From the NCBI RefSeq assembly GCF_004137085.1, contig NZ_QYBC01000019.1, forward strand, positions 60,757 through 124,756: a DNA stretch of 64,000 nt, written 5' to 3'. The first letter of the stretch is position 1. Each line of letters starts with the position of its first letter. Source of the DNA: Lichenibacterium ramalinae (GTDB lineage Bacteria > Pseudomonadota > Alphaproteobacteria > Rhizobiales > Beijerinckiaceae). Below are positions 1 through 7,824 of this stretch, in pieces. The notes beneath the pieces are model-generated. The model was given only the letters and a program-made list of their open reading frames with translations. It was not told the origin of the DNA and did no database searches. The position numbers and the translations under genes were made by a program.

Positions 1-855
1 GACCAGCAGGCCCTGTTCACGGCCCTGCTGGGACCGCCGCCCGCCGCCGACCCGAGCCCGGCGGCCATCGCCGACCTCGACGCCGTCGCGGCCGACGCGG
101 GGGCGCGCGCCGGCGCTGCGCCGGCCTTCATCCGCGTCGCGCATCCGGGCCGGGCCGACGCCCGCGTCACCGTCTATGCCGAGACCCGCCCCGGCGATAT
201 CGCCGCCGCCACCCTCGTCTACGACGGGGTGACGGGCGCCTTCCTGGAGCGGCGGCCGGCGGTGGGGCGGGCGCCTTCGCTCGGCGGCACGCTCTACGGC
301 CTGATGGCGCCGTTGCACTTCGGCCATTTCGCCGGGCTCGCCTCCAAGCTCGCCTGGACGGCGATGGGCTTCTGCTGCTGCAGCGTCACGGTCGGCGGTC
401 TGCGCCTGTGGCTGGTGCGCCGGGCCACGGCGCGGCCCGGCTGGGCGGCGCTCGACCGCGCCACCAGCGTCGTCGCCCTCGGGCTCCCCCTGGCCATGGC
501 GGGGTCCGGGGTGGGGTACTTCCTCGGGCTCGCCGACGGCGCCACGGTCGAGTCCACCGCCGTCGGCTTCCTGGTGGCGGGGGCGCTCGCCCTCGTGGCG
601 GGCGTGGCCCTGCGCCGGCCGGCGCTCGACGGCGTCCTCAGGGTCGCGACGGGGCTGGCCCTCGCCGCCCTGCCCCCGCTGCGCCTCGCCGCGGGCGGCC
701 CCGATTGGGCGACGGCGCTCGCGGCCGGGTGCCCGGCCATCGCGTTCGGCGATGCCGCCCTGCTGGGCCTCGCCATCGCCCTGCTCCATCGGCCCGGCCG
801 CGCGCTGCTGCGGGCCGGGCACGACGCCGCCCTCGCCGGACCCCCACGGCCGTGA
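1..855 (+). CDS. PepSY-associated transmembrane protein, 5' end outside window
   Basis: The frame is open from the first base, so the N-terminus lies outside the window; about 284 codons are visible. The visible part begins with a periplasmic-type segment. It then shows the typical end of a PepSY_TM protein, with LHFG at about residue 106 followed by a Trp/Gly-rich membrane helix ending in WLVRR. Four more hydrophobic helices follow. Family knowledge: PepSY_TM proteins are inner-membrane proteins often encoded next to TonB-dependent siderophore receptors and implicated in iron handling. The context fits, because exbB, exbD and tonB follow in the same direction. The stop codon overlaps the next start (GTGA), suggesting translational coupling. 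A receptor gene just upstream would be expected but cannot be seen. Confidence 0.8.
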   Translation, partial: DQQALFTALLGPPPAADPSPAAIADLDAVAADAGARAGAAPAFIRVAHPGRADARVTVYAETRPGDIAAATLVYDGVTGAFLERRPAVGRAPSLGGTLYGLMAPLHFGHFAGLASKLAWTAMGFCCCSVTVGGLRLWLVRRATARPGWAALDRATSVVALGLPLAMAGSGVGYFLGLADGATVESTAVGFLVAGALALVAGVALRRPALDGVLRVATGLALAALPPLRLAAGGPDWATALAAGCPAIAFGDAALLGLAIALLHRPGRALLRAGHDAALAGPPRP

Positions 856-1850
856 CGGTGGCCCTGCTGCTCCTGTCGCTGCCTTCCGCGGCCGCCCTGG
901 CCCTGATGGGGCTGCTCGACCCCAAGCGGCGGCGTTCGCGCGGCGAGCCGGCGGCGACCGTGGGCCAACGGGCCGCGGTGCTCGGCCTCGCGGCCTGCGG
1001 GCTCGCCGCCGCCGTCGCCGGCGGGGCGGCGGCCCTGCTGGTCTGGGCCATGGCGGCCGCTGCCGTCGGCTGGGCCCTGTCGATGGGGCTCGCCAGGACC
1101 CCGCCGGCCGGCCTCGCCTCGGCCGACCGCGCGGTCGCGGCGTGGCTGGGCGGCACGGGGTCGACGGGGACCGGCCCGCGGCGGAGCGGCTCGCCGCACG
1201 GCCTCGTGGCGCGGCGCTTCGGACCCCTGGCCATCCCGGCGGCGCTCGCCGCCCTGGCGGCGCTGGCGCTGGCCGGGTCGATCCGGCAGGCCCCTCCGGG
1301 GTCGGCGGCGACGCCGCGCCTGCTCGCCCTCGGCCTGCTCGACCGGATCGACCGTGGCGCCGCGGACCGCCGCGCCGCGACGCCGTGCCTCGCCGCCGTC
1401 GCGGCCGAGACCGCGGGTCCGGGTCTGCGGGACCTGCTGTCGGGGCGCGATCTCGCGTTCGACCTCCCGGCCGGACGCGGCCTCGACGGGCCCGACATCG
1501 CCCTCCAGCGCTGCATCCTGGCGCAGGGGGGCGAGGGCGCCGAGGTCACCCGCGCCGGCGACCGGCTCCGTTTCACCGTCACGGGCGAGACCGCGCGGCG
1601 CATCGCCGCCGCCGTCACGGGCCAGCTCGTCGAGGCCGATGCCCTGGCGGCGCTGTCCGAGGACCTCGGACCGGCGGCGGGGCTGCTGTGCCGCCGCCTT
1701 CCCGAGGCCGTCGGGACCGAAATCGAGGACGTCGTGGCGGCGCTGCGACGCGACGCCCTCTACGCCAAGGCCGACGACCTTCTGCGCCGCCTGCCCGCGC
1801 TGGACCGCCTCGTCTCGGCACGGCGGGCCGGGATCCCCTGCCCGCCCTGA
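852..1850 (+). CDS. DUF3325-like membrane protein with long C-terminal extension
   Basis: A GTG start overlaps the preceding TGA by 4 bases; about 332 aa. Residues 1-85 form two or three hydrophobic helices around a basic loop (DPKRRRSRGE) and resemble DUF3325, a roughly 100-aa membrane protein found beside PepSY_TM genes in siderophore clusters. A third hydrophobic stretch lies near residues 115-140. After it comes a soluble domain of about 190 aa that I do not recognise. It contains a short beta-rich part (GDRLRFTVTGETARR) and a helical tail with two Cys. The extension is in frame and has normal codon bias, so it is probably real and not a shadow ORF. The DUF3325 assignment rests on pattern and context; the function of the tail is unknown. 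Confidence 0.6.
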   Translation: MTVALLLLSLPSAAALALMGLLDPKRRRSRGEPAATVGQRAAVLGLAACGLAAAVAGGAAALLVWAMAAAAVGWALSMGLARTPPAGLASADRAVAAWLGGTGSTGTGPRRSGSPHGLVARRFGPLAIPAALAALAALALAGSIRQAPPGSAATPRLLALGLLDRIDRGAADRRAATPCLAAVAAETAGPGLRDLLSGRDLAFDLPAGRGLDGPDIALQRCILAQGGEGAEVTRAGDRLRFTVTGETARRIAAAVTGQLVEADALAALSEDLGPAAGLLCRRLPEAVGTEIEDVVAALRRDALYAKADDLLRRLPALDRLVSARRAGIPCPP

Positions 1851-1917
1851 CCCCGCGGCGCCCGCCCGGTGGCGCGCGAAAGCCTCCCCGAACCGACACG
1901 ACAAACGGAGATACCCC

Positions 1918-2733
1918 ATGATCCAAGCGCGCTTCGCGGCACGGCCGTCGGCGGCCCTGGTGCTGGCCGTGGCGGTGCTGGCCGGGCCGGTCCCGCCCGC
2001 CCTCGCCCAGGCGCCGGACGCGCCCGCCGCCGCATCGCCCGCGACCCTGCCGCACGACCTGTCGCCCTGGTCGATGTTCATCCACGCCGATGCCGTGGTG
2101 AAGGCCGTGATGATCGGGCTCATGGCGGCCTCGGTCGCCACCTGGACGATCTGGCTCGTCAAGACGCTGCAGCTCGCCGCGGCGCGCCGCGCGGCGCAGC
2201 GCGGCCTGAAGGCGCTCGCCGCCGCCGACGACCTCGCGTCCGTGGCGGAGCGGGACGGGCAGGGGCGAGACCCCGTGGCGCTGCTGGTGGCGACCGCGGC
2301 CGCCGAGGTGGCGCGCTCGGCGGCGCTGCCGGCGGAGGGCATCAAGGACCGGGCCGGGCTGGCGATGGACCGCGTCGAGGCACGCGCAGCCCGGCGCATC
2401 ACCCAGGGCACGGGCGTGCTCGCCACCGTGGGTTCCACGGCGCCCTTCGTGGGCCTCTTCGGCACCGTCTGGGGCATCATGACGAGCTTCGTCGGCATCA
2501 GCCAGGCTCACACGTCGAACCTCGCCGTCGTGGCACCCGGCATCGCGGAAGCGCTGCTGGCCACCGCCATCGGCCTCGTGGCGGCCATCCCGGCCGTCGT
2601 CATCTTCAACGGCTTCGCCCGGGCCACCTCGGGCTACAAGGCCCTGCTGGCCGACGCCTCGGCGGAGGTGATGCGCCACCTGTCGCGCGACCTCGACCGG
2701 CGCCGCACGACCCACCGCCGGGCGGCGGAGTGA
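1918..2733 (+). CDS. exbB: TonB-system energizer ExbB
   Basis: ATG preceded by ACGGAG at good spacing; 271 aa. Residues 1-31 are a signal-like N-terminus ending PALAQA, as in the long ExbB subtype. One membrane helix lies near 58-80. The conserved MotA/TolQ/ExbB core follows, with helices around 160-185 (STAPFVGLFGTVWGIM) and 198-225 (GIAEALLATAIGLVAAIPAV). ExbB forms the inner-membrane proton channel with ExbD and drives TonB, which energises outer-membrane uptake of siderophores, heme or vitamin B12. exbD follows after 4 bases and tonB overlaps exbD, so the three are one operon. Identification is very secure; the transported substrate is not visible here. Confidence 0.94.
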   Translation: MIQARFAARPSAALVLAVAVLAGPVPPALAQAPDAPAAASPATLPHDLSPWSMFIHADAVVKAVMIGLMAASVATWTIWLVKTLQLAAARRAAQRGLKALAAADDLASVAERDGQGRDPVALLVATAAAEVARSAALPAEGIKDRAGLAMDRVEARAARRITQGTGVLATVGSTAPFVGLFGTVWGIMTSFVGISQAHTSNLAVVAPGIAEALLATAIGLVAAIPAVVIFNGFARATSGYKALLADASAEVMRHLSRDLDRRRTTHRRAAE

Positions 2734-2737
2734 TCCC

Positions 2738-3166
2738 ATGGCGATGAAACTCGGCCGAGGGGACGACGATGCCGGCGAGATCGCCGACATCAACGTCACG
2801 CCCTTCATCGACGTGGCCCTGGTGCTGCTCATCATCTTCATGGTGGCGGCGCCGCTGTCGACCGTCGACGTGCCGGTCGACCTGCCGGTGTCCAACGCCG
2901 CCGCGCAGCCCCGGCCCGAGAAGCCCGTCGTGCTGACGGTGAAGCGGGACCTCGCGCTGGTGCTCGGCGAGGACAGCGTGAGCCGCGAGGCGCTGGGCGA
3001 GCGCCTCGACGGCGAGACGGGCGGCGACCACGACCGGCGCATCGTGCTGCGCGCCGATGCCGGCCTGTCCTACGGGGAGCTGATGGGCACGATGAACCTC
3101 CTGCGGCGGTCGGGTTATCTCAAGATCGCCCTGCAGGGGCTCGAGGACGCGGGCACGGCGCCGTGA
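2738..3166 (+). CDS. exbD: Biopolymer transporter ExbD
   Basis: 142 aa with the expected ExbD layout: a short cytoplasmic N-terminus, one membrane helix (about 21-42) and a periplasmic domain. The sequence INVTPFIDVALVLLIIFMV contains the membrane-embedded Asp at residue 25, the proton-carrying residue of the family. The periplasmic part shows the usual ILRADAGLSYGELM-type segment. It sits between exbB and tonB, and its last four bases overlap the GTG of tonB. It is a partner of ExbB in the inner-membrane energising complex. Confidence 0.95.
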   Translation: MAMKLGRGDDDAGEIADINVTPFIDVALVLLIIFMVAAPLSTVDVPVDLPVSNAAAQPRPEKPVVLTVKRDLALVLGEDSVSREALGERLDGETGGDHDRRIVLRADAGLSYGELMGTMNLLRRSGYLKIALQGLEDAGTAP

Positions 3167-4260
3167 GCCTCGTGCCCTTGGCGGCGGAGCGCCGAACCGT
3201 CGACACCCTGCGCTGGGGCGCCGCCGCGCTGGTGGTGGCGGGGCTGCACCTCGGCGCGGGCTGGTGGCTAGTGCGCGGCGAACTCCCCGCCCCGCCCCCG
3301 CCCGAGGGGACGCCGGGCATCGTCATCGACCTCGAACCCGTCGCCGTGGCGGCGACCGTGCCGGTCGCGCCGGAACCCCTCGCCCCGACCGGCGACGCCC
3401 CGCCTCAAGGACCCGGCGCCAGCCCCGACGCGCAGCCCGCGCCGGCCCCCGCGCCCGAAGCTTCACAAAGGGCCGGCGACGACCCACCGCCGCCCGCCGC
3501 GCCGGAGCCGCCGGCCGTGCCGGAGCCGCCCTCCGTGGAGGCCCCGAGCCAAGCTCGCCCGCAGGCCGACGCGACCCCGCCGGCGCCCGCCCCCCCTTCC
3601 CCGCCGGAGCCCGTGCCCGCGCGCCAGCCCGCGCTTCCCGAGCCGACGGTGCCGGCTCCCGCCGCGCCGGTCGCGGCCGAGACCCTGCTGGCGTCGCCGC
3701 CGCTGCCGCCCTCACGCTCCCCGCCGCGGTCGCCGGTGCCGCGGAAGCCCAAGGTCGCCGTGCCGCCGCCGAAGCTCACGGCGGCGATGCCCGAACCCGC
3801 GAAACCCGACCCGCGCCAACTCGCCCGCGAGGCGGCGCGGCGTCGGGCCCGCGCCGACGCGCGGGCGCAGGCCCGCGCCGATGCCCGGGCCGGCCGAGAC
3901 GCAGACAGGGCCGCCGCCAGGGGCGCCGTGGCCCGCGAGGGCGGCGGCCCGGACGCCGGAGCCGCGGCATCGCGCCCCGCCGCTTCCGGCGCCGAGGTCG
4001 CGTCCTGGCGCGGCGCCGTGGTGGCGCATCTCGACGCCTACAAGCCGGTGTCGCCGAGCGGGGCAGGCGGCACCGTCCGGGTCGCCTTCACGGTCGACCG
4101 CGGCGGCCGGGTGACGTCGGCCTCCGTGGCGGGCAGTTCGGGAGACCCCTCGCTCGACGCGGCGGCCCTCGCCATGGTGCGGCGGGCCAGCCCGGTGCCG
4201 GCGCCCCCGGACGAGCTCGGCGGCCGCATCGCCCTCGCCGTCCCGGTGCGGTTCCACTGA
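3163..4260 (+). CDS. tonB: TonB family energy-transducing protein
   Basis: A GTG start overlaps the exbD stop; 365 aa. The TonB architecture is clear. A single N-terminal membrane helix (about 18-37) contains HLGAGWWLV. A very long proline/alanine/glutamate-rich periplasmic spacer (about 44-215) is followed by an Arg/Ala-rich helical stretch (about 220-265, RRRARADARAQARADARAGR). The C-terminal TonB box-binding domain is at about 280-365 (GTVRVAFTVDRGGRV, then SLDAAALAMVRRA). It links the ExbB/ExbD motor to outer-membrane receptors. The spacer is longer than in E. coli TonB (239 aa), as is common in alphaproteobacteria. It ends the exb operon. Confidence 0.9.
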   Translation: MSLVPLAAERRTVDTLRWGAAALVVAGLHLGAGWWLVRGELPAPPPPEGTPGIVIDLEPVAVAATVPVAPEPLAPTGDAPPQGPGASPDAQPAPAPAPEASQRAGDDPPPPAAPEPPAVPEPPSVEAPSQARPQADATPPAPAPPSPPEPVPARQPALPEPTVPAPAAPVAAETLLASPPLPPSRSPPRSPVPRKPKVAVPPPKLTAAMPEPAKPDPRQLAREAARRRARADARAQARADARAGRDADRAAARGAVAREGGGPDAGAAASRPAASGAEVASWRGAVVAHLDAYKPVSPSGAGGTVRVAFTVDRGGRVTSASVAGSSGDPSLDAAALAMVRRASPVPAPPDELGGRIALAVPVRFH

Positions 4261-4369
4261 AGCTTTGTGACCGCAGGCTTCTTGACGGACGGGGCGGCGA
4301 TGGACAGCTCCCGGGGGTGCGGCACCCCGGCCTTCGTCGGGGCCGCCCCGCCATCCGGAGCCCCGCCCC

Positions 4370-4792
4370 ATGACCCACGACACCCAGGTCGACGACACCC
4401 AGGCCTTCCCGGTGACCCGCACCGACGCCGAATGGCGCAGCCTGCTCACCCAGGACCAGTACCAGGTGATGCGCCGCCACGGCACCGAGCGGCCGGGAAG
4501 CTGCGCCCTCCTGCACGAGAAGCGCCGCGGCACCTTCTCCTGCGCGGGATGCGACACGCCGCTGTTCGACAACAAACTGAAGTTCGAGAGCGGCACCGGC
4601 TGGCCGAGCTTCAACGAGCCGATCGAGGGCGCGGTCGAGAGCACGGTCGACCGGTCGCACGGGATGGTCCGCACCGAGGTGCATTGCGCCACCTGCGGCA
4701 GCCATCTCGGGCATGTCTTCGACGACGGCCCGGCGCCCACCCACCTGCGCTACTGCATCAACGGCGTCGCCATGAATTTCGCGCCCGCCTGA
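4370..4792 (+). CDS. msrB: Peptide-methionine (R)-S-oxide reductase MsrB
   Basis: 140 aa, full length for MsrB. Two CxxC pairs that bind structural zinc are present ([11 protein letters not shown] and [13 protein letters not shown]). The substrate motif GTGWPSF is at about residue 75. The catalytic cysteine lies in [11 protein letters not shown] near the C-terminus. The enzyme reduces the R-epimer of methionine sulfoxide in proteins, repairing oxidative damage, with electrons from thioredoxin. It stands alone: it is 109 bases after tonB and is followed by a strong hairpin. No signal peptide, so it is cytoplasmic. Confidence 0.96.
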   Translation: MTHDTQVDDTQAFPVTRTDAEWRSLLTQDQYQVMRRHGTERPGSCALLHEKRRGTFSCAGCDTPLFDNKLKFESGTGWPSFNEPIEGAVESTVDRSHGMVRTEVHCATCGSHLGHVFDDGPAPTHLRYCINGVAMNFAPA

Positions 4793-4854
4793 CCGGCCCC
4801 GCGCCGCGGCGCCCGATCCCGCGGCGCTCTGCCCAGCGATGGATCGCCCTCGAC

Positions 4855-4885
4855 CCGGCGCTGCGGATTCTTTCCGCAGCGCCGG
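4855..4885 (+). terminator. Strong 13-bp hairpin downstream of msrB
   Basis: A perfect inverted repeat: 4855-4867 (CCGGCGCTGCGGA) pairs with 4873-4885, leaving a 5-base loop (TTCTT). It lies 62 bases after the msrB stop and before the promoter-like region of the MarR gene, which fits a transcription terminator. There is no downstream T-run, so it may act as an RNA-stabilising or Rho-assisted end. Confidence 0.5.
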
Positions 4886-4898
4886 TCGCGTATCCGGC

Positions 4899-4928
4899 TT
4901 GACGCTCGGGATAGTGGACACCTACCAT
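4899..4928 (+). promoter_or_regulatory. Possible sigma-70 promoter for the MarR gene
   Basis: TTGACG at 4899-4904 and TACCAT at 4923-4928 are separated by 18 bases. The match to the -35 box is good and to the -10 box moderate (4 of 6). It would leave a leader of over 200 bases before the chosen MarR start. This is a pattern call only. Confidence 0.3.
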
Positions 4929-5163
4929 CATCAGGTCGCAGGGCACACGATCGAACAGGTCATCTCGCGACGCAGCAAGTCGATCCCGCATCGGCGAGGT
5001 CGACGGAGACGAGTCCGCAAGTGGAGATGTGCCGCTGCACTGTCTCGATGCTGATCGGGCTCGGCACTGAACCGCGATGGGCCGCGGCCCATCGGCACGA
5101 TCACCATGCCTGTCCACTCCACCCCGAGCCGGGAGTCGACCGCTTTGCGAGGCCACCGCCATC

Positions 5164-5706
5164 ATGGAAGCCAAGGCCCGAGGGCGGGGCGCCCGAGCCG
5201 CGCCGTCGCGCCGCGGCCTCAAGGCGCCGAAGACCGTCGACTATATCAACATCGATTTCGACGTCTTCGGCTCGCTGCTGAGCTTCTACGTCCGCACCGT
5301 CAACATCCTGGTCAGCCAGGACCTCGACGCCGAGATGGAGCCCCTCGGCCTGGCGGGCGGCACGGGCAAGATCGCCACGATCCTGCTGGTCGGCGCCAAC
5401 CCCGGCATCCGGCCCTCGGTGCTGGCGCATTTCGTCCGGCGGGACCGGTCGGCGATGGGCAAGCTCCTCGACGCCATGGCCGAGGCCGGCCTCGTCGAGC
5501 AGCGCATCTCGCCGATCGAGCGACGGGCTCGCGAGCTTTACCTGCTGCCGCGCGGCGAAGCCCTGCGGGACACGGTGCGCGACGCCGCGCGCCGGCAGGA
5601 CGAGCGCTTCTTCGCCATGCTGTCGGGGGACGAGCGCGCCCGGATGCTCGAACTGCTGCGCAAGGTCTACGTCCATTACCTCGACATGGTGCCGGACCCC
5701 GAGTGA
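5164..5706 (+). CDS. MarR family transcriptional regulator
   Basis: The chosen ATG gives 180 aa; an in-frame upstream extension to 5077 has no family similarity. After a basic N-terminus (MEAKARGRG) the winged-helix MarR domain covers about residues 45-165. The recognition region is near SVLAHFVRRDRSAMGKLLDAM and the wing near ISPIERRARELYLLPRGE. MarR proteins are dimeric, usually ligand-responsive repressors of neighbouring catabolic or efflux genes. The gene lies directly before the SDR/FAD oxidoreductase/peptide-transporter operon in the same direction, 28 bases from it. It is therefore the probable local regulator (inference); the ligand is unknown. Confidence 0.85.
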   Translation: MEAKARGRGARAAPSRRGLKAPKTVDYINIDFDVFGSLLSFYVRTVNILVSQDLDAEMEPLGLAGGTGKIATILLVGANPGIRPSVLAHFVRRDRSAMGKLLDAMAEAGLVEQRISPIERRARELYLLPRGEALRDTVRDAARRQDERFFAMLSGDERARMLELLRKVYVHYLDMVPDPE

Positions 5707-5734
5707 GGCGGTCGCGGCGCGGCGGGGGCGGGCG

Positions 5735-6430
5735 GTGAGCCGGGTCGCCCTCGTCTCGGGTGCCAACCGCGGCATCGGCCGCGCGGTCGCCGAAGCCCTG
5801 GCCGACGCGGGCTGGCGCCTCAGCCTCGGCCTGCGGGATCCCGACGCCATGGTGGGGCCCATCCCCGCCGACGCCCTGCTCCAGCGCTACGACGCCCGCG
5901 ACTTCGCGGCGCCGGCAGCCTGGGTGGAGGCCACGATGGCGCGGTTCGGGCGCATCGACGCCGTGGTGGCCAACGCCGGCATCATGATCCCCGGCAACGT
6001 GATCGACGCCGGGGACGCGGATTTCGACGATCTGCTGGAGGTCAACGTCAAGGCGCCGCGCCGGCTGGTGAAGGCGGCCTGGGAACCGCTCAAGGCGGGC
6101 GGCCGCGGGCGCGTCGCCGTGGTGGCGTCGCTGTCCGGCCTCCGCGTCGCCTCGGCCGCATCGGGCCTCTACGCCACCAGCAAGTTCGCCGTCCTCGGCC
6201 TCACCCACGCCATCCGCCAGGCCGGCTGGGAGCACGGCATCCGGGCCACCGCCATCTGCCCGGGCTTCGTCGCCACCGACATGGCGGCGCCGCTGACGGC
6301 GGGGCGCGACCCCGCCACGCTGACCCAGCCCGGCGAGGTCGGCCGCGTCGTCGCCTTCGCGCTCGACCTGCCCAACACCGCCGCCGTCGCCGAGATACCC
6401 ATCAACTGGGCCCTGGAGCCGCGGCTCTGA
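5735..6430 (+). CDS. SDR family oxidoreductase
   Basis: GTG start; 231 aa, a typical classical short-chain dehydrogenase length. It has the NAD(P)-binding glycine motif SGANRGIGRA at the N-terminus, NAG in VVANAGIM near residue 84, and the catalytic Ser and YxxxK (LYATSKFAVLG) around 145-155. PGFVATDM follows, as in many classical SDRs. The substrate cannot be read from the sequence. It begins a run of co-directional genes (FAD oxidoreductase, then the oligopeptide-type ABC importer) and so probably processes a product of the imported compound. Confidence 0.85.
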   Translation: MSRVALVSGANRGIGRAVAEALADAGWRLSLGLRDPDAMVGPIPADALLQRYDARDFAAPAAWVEATMARFGRIDAVVANAGIMIPGNVIDAGDADFDDLLEVNVKAPRRLVKAAWEPLKAGGRGRVAVVASLSGLRVASAASGLYATSKFAVLGLTHAIRQAGWEHGIRATAICPGFVATDMAAPLTAGRDPATLTQPGEVGRVVAFALDLPNTAAVAEIPINWALEPRL

Positions 6431-6464
6431 GCCGGGGCACGGCCCCGCGGAACGAGGATTGAGC

Positions 6465-7793
6465 ATGGGACCCCCGGTCGACCCCATCCGCCCCGACGAG
6501 GCGCTGCCCGACGCCGTCGAGGTCGTCGTCATCGGTGGCGGCATCATCGGCACGTCGACGGCCCTGGCGCTGGCGAAGCGCGGCGTCTCGGTGGCGCTGT
6601 GCGAGAAGGGGCAAATCGCGGGCGAGCAGTCGAGCCGCAACTGGGGCTGGGTCCGCAAGGGCCGCCGCGACCCGCGCGAGATCCCGCTCATCGTCGAAAG
6701 CCTGCGCCTGTGGGGGCAGATGAACGAGACGGTGGGGGCCGAGACGGGCTTCCGGGCCTCGGGCGTCGTCTGGGGCTGCGAGAGCGACGCCGACGTCGGC
6801 CGCTACGAGACCTGGCTCGAACACGCCCGCCCCTACCAGATCGACGCCCGCATGATCTCCGGTGCCGAACTCGACCGGCACGTGCCGGACGGGTCGAAGC
6901 GCTGGAAGGCCGCCATGTACTGCTCGACCGACGGCCGGGCCGAGCCCCAGAAGGCCGCGCCCGCCATCGCCACGGCGGCGCAGTCGGCCGGGGCTGTCGT
7001 GCTGACCGATTGCGCCGTGCGCGGGCTCGACCGGGCGGGCGGGCGGGTGACGGCCGTGGTGACGGAGCGTGGCCGCATCCGCTGCAATGCCGTGGTGCTG
7101 GCGGGCGGCGCCTGGTCGCGCCGCTTCCTCGCCGACCTCGGCATCGTGCTGCAACAGCTCAAGGTGCGTTCCAGCGTCCTGCGCACGGCACCGCTCGAGG
7201 GCGGGCCCGAGGCATCGTTCTGGTGCTCCAAGGGAGCCTACCGCAAGCGGCTCGACGGCGGCTATTCCATCGCCAACGGCAGCGTCAACGTCGTGCCGCT
7301 GGTGCCCGACAGCTTCCGCTTCTTCACCGACTTCCTTCCCGCCTTCACGGACGACTGGCGCGGGCTGAAGCTGCGCGTCGACGGCCGCTTCCGGCAGGAA
7401 TGGACGGAGGCGCGCACCGTGCCGCTCGACCAGGTGTCGCCCTACGAGCAGTGCCGCGTGCTCGATCCCGAGCCCGACCGCCGCTACAATCGCCAGGCCC
7501 TCGCCGACCTGTCGCGGCTCTTCCCAGTCTTCGGCAAGGCGCGCGTGGTCCAGGAATGGGCCGGCATGATCGACGTGACGCCCGACGCCGTCCCGGTGAT
7601 CTCGGCGGTCGACGCCCTGCCGGGGCTCGTCGTGGCGACGGGCTTCTCGGGCCACGGGTTCGGCATCGGCCCCGCCGCGGGCCGCCTCGCCGCCGATCTC
7701 GTGACGGGCGCGGCCCCGGTGGTCGACCCGCACGACTTCCGCCTGTCCCGCTTCAGCGACGGCTCCAACCCGCGCCCTATCGCGGGCATCTGA
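6465..7793 (+). CDS. FAD-dependent oxidoreductase (DAO family)
   Basis: The ATG at 6465 is preferred over the in-frame TTG at 6459 because GAGG ends 7 bases before the ATG and only 1 base before the TTG; 442 aa. The N-terminal dinucleotide-binding motif (VVIGGGIIGTSTALALAKRG) is followed by GEQSSRNWGWVRKG, a signature shared with the protein at 17725-19053. The C-terminus has the DAO-type FAD contact GFSGHGFGIGPAAGRLAADL. Family members oxidise amines or D-/N-substituted amino acids with release of H2O2 or with transfer of electrons to an acceptor. Its place just before an ABC importer suggests oxidation of an imported amino-acid-like or opine-like compound (inference). Confidence 0.88.
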   Translation: MGPPVDPIRPDEALPDAVEVVVIGGGIIGTSTALALAKRGVSVALCEKGQIAGEQSSRNWGWVRKGRRDPREIPLIVESLRLWGQMNETVGAETGFRASGVVWGCESDADVGRYETWLEHARPYQIDARMISGAELDRHVPDGSKRWKAAMYCSTDGRAEPQKAAPAIATAAQSAGAVVLTDCAVRGLDRAGGRVTAVVTERGRIRCNAVVLAGGAWSRRFLADLGIVLQQLKVRSSVLRTAPLEGGPEASFWCSKGAYRKRLDGGYSIANGSVNVVPLVPDSFRFFTDFLPAFTDDWRGLKLRVDGRFRQEWTEARTVPLDQVSPYEQCRVLDPEPDRRYNRQALADLSRLFPVFGKARVVQEWAGMIDVTPDAVPVISAVDALPGLVVATGFSGHGFGIGPAAGRLAADLVTGAAPVVDPHDFRLSRFSDGSNPRPIAGI

Positions 7794-7824
7794 CGCCACC
7801 CCCATCCACGCCGGAGTTCCCGCC

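Larger units (their letters stand above)
4793..5163. other. Intergenic region msrB - MarR gene
   Basis: About 370 bases without a convincing gene; the ORFs that cross it have no recognisable family and no start signal. It holds a 13-bp hairpin and a possible promoter (both listed separately) and is less GC-rich than the flanking genes around 4,890-4,990, as expected for a control region. Confidence 0.5.

Noticed and set aside
294..2498. Long minus-strand ORF (734 aa) opposite the exb cluster
   Set aside because: It is arginine/alanine-rich low-complexity sequence caused by the GC bias of the real plus-strand genes; no family similarity.
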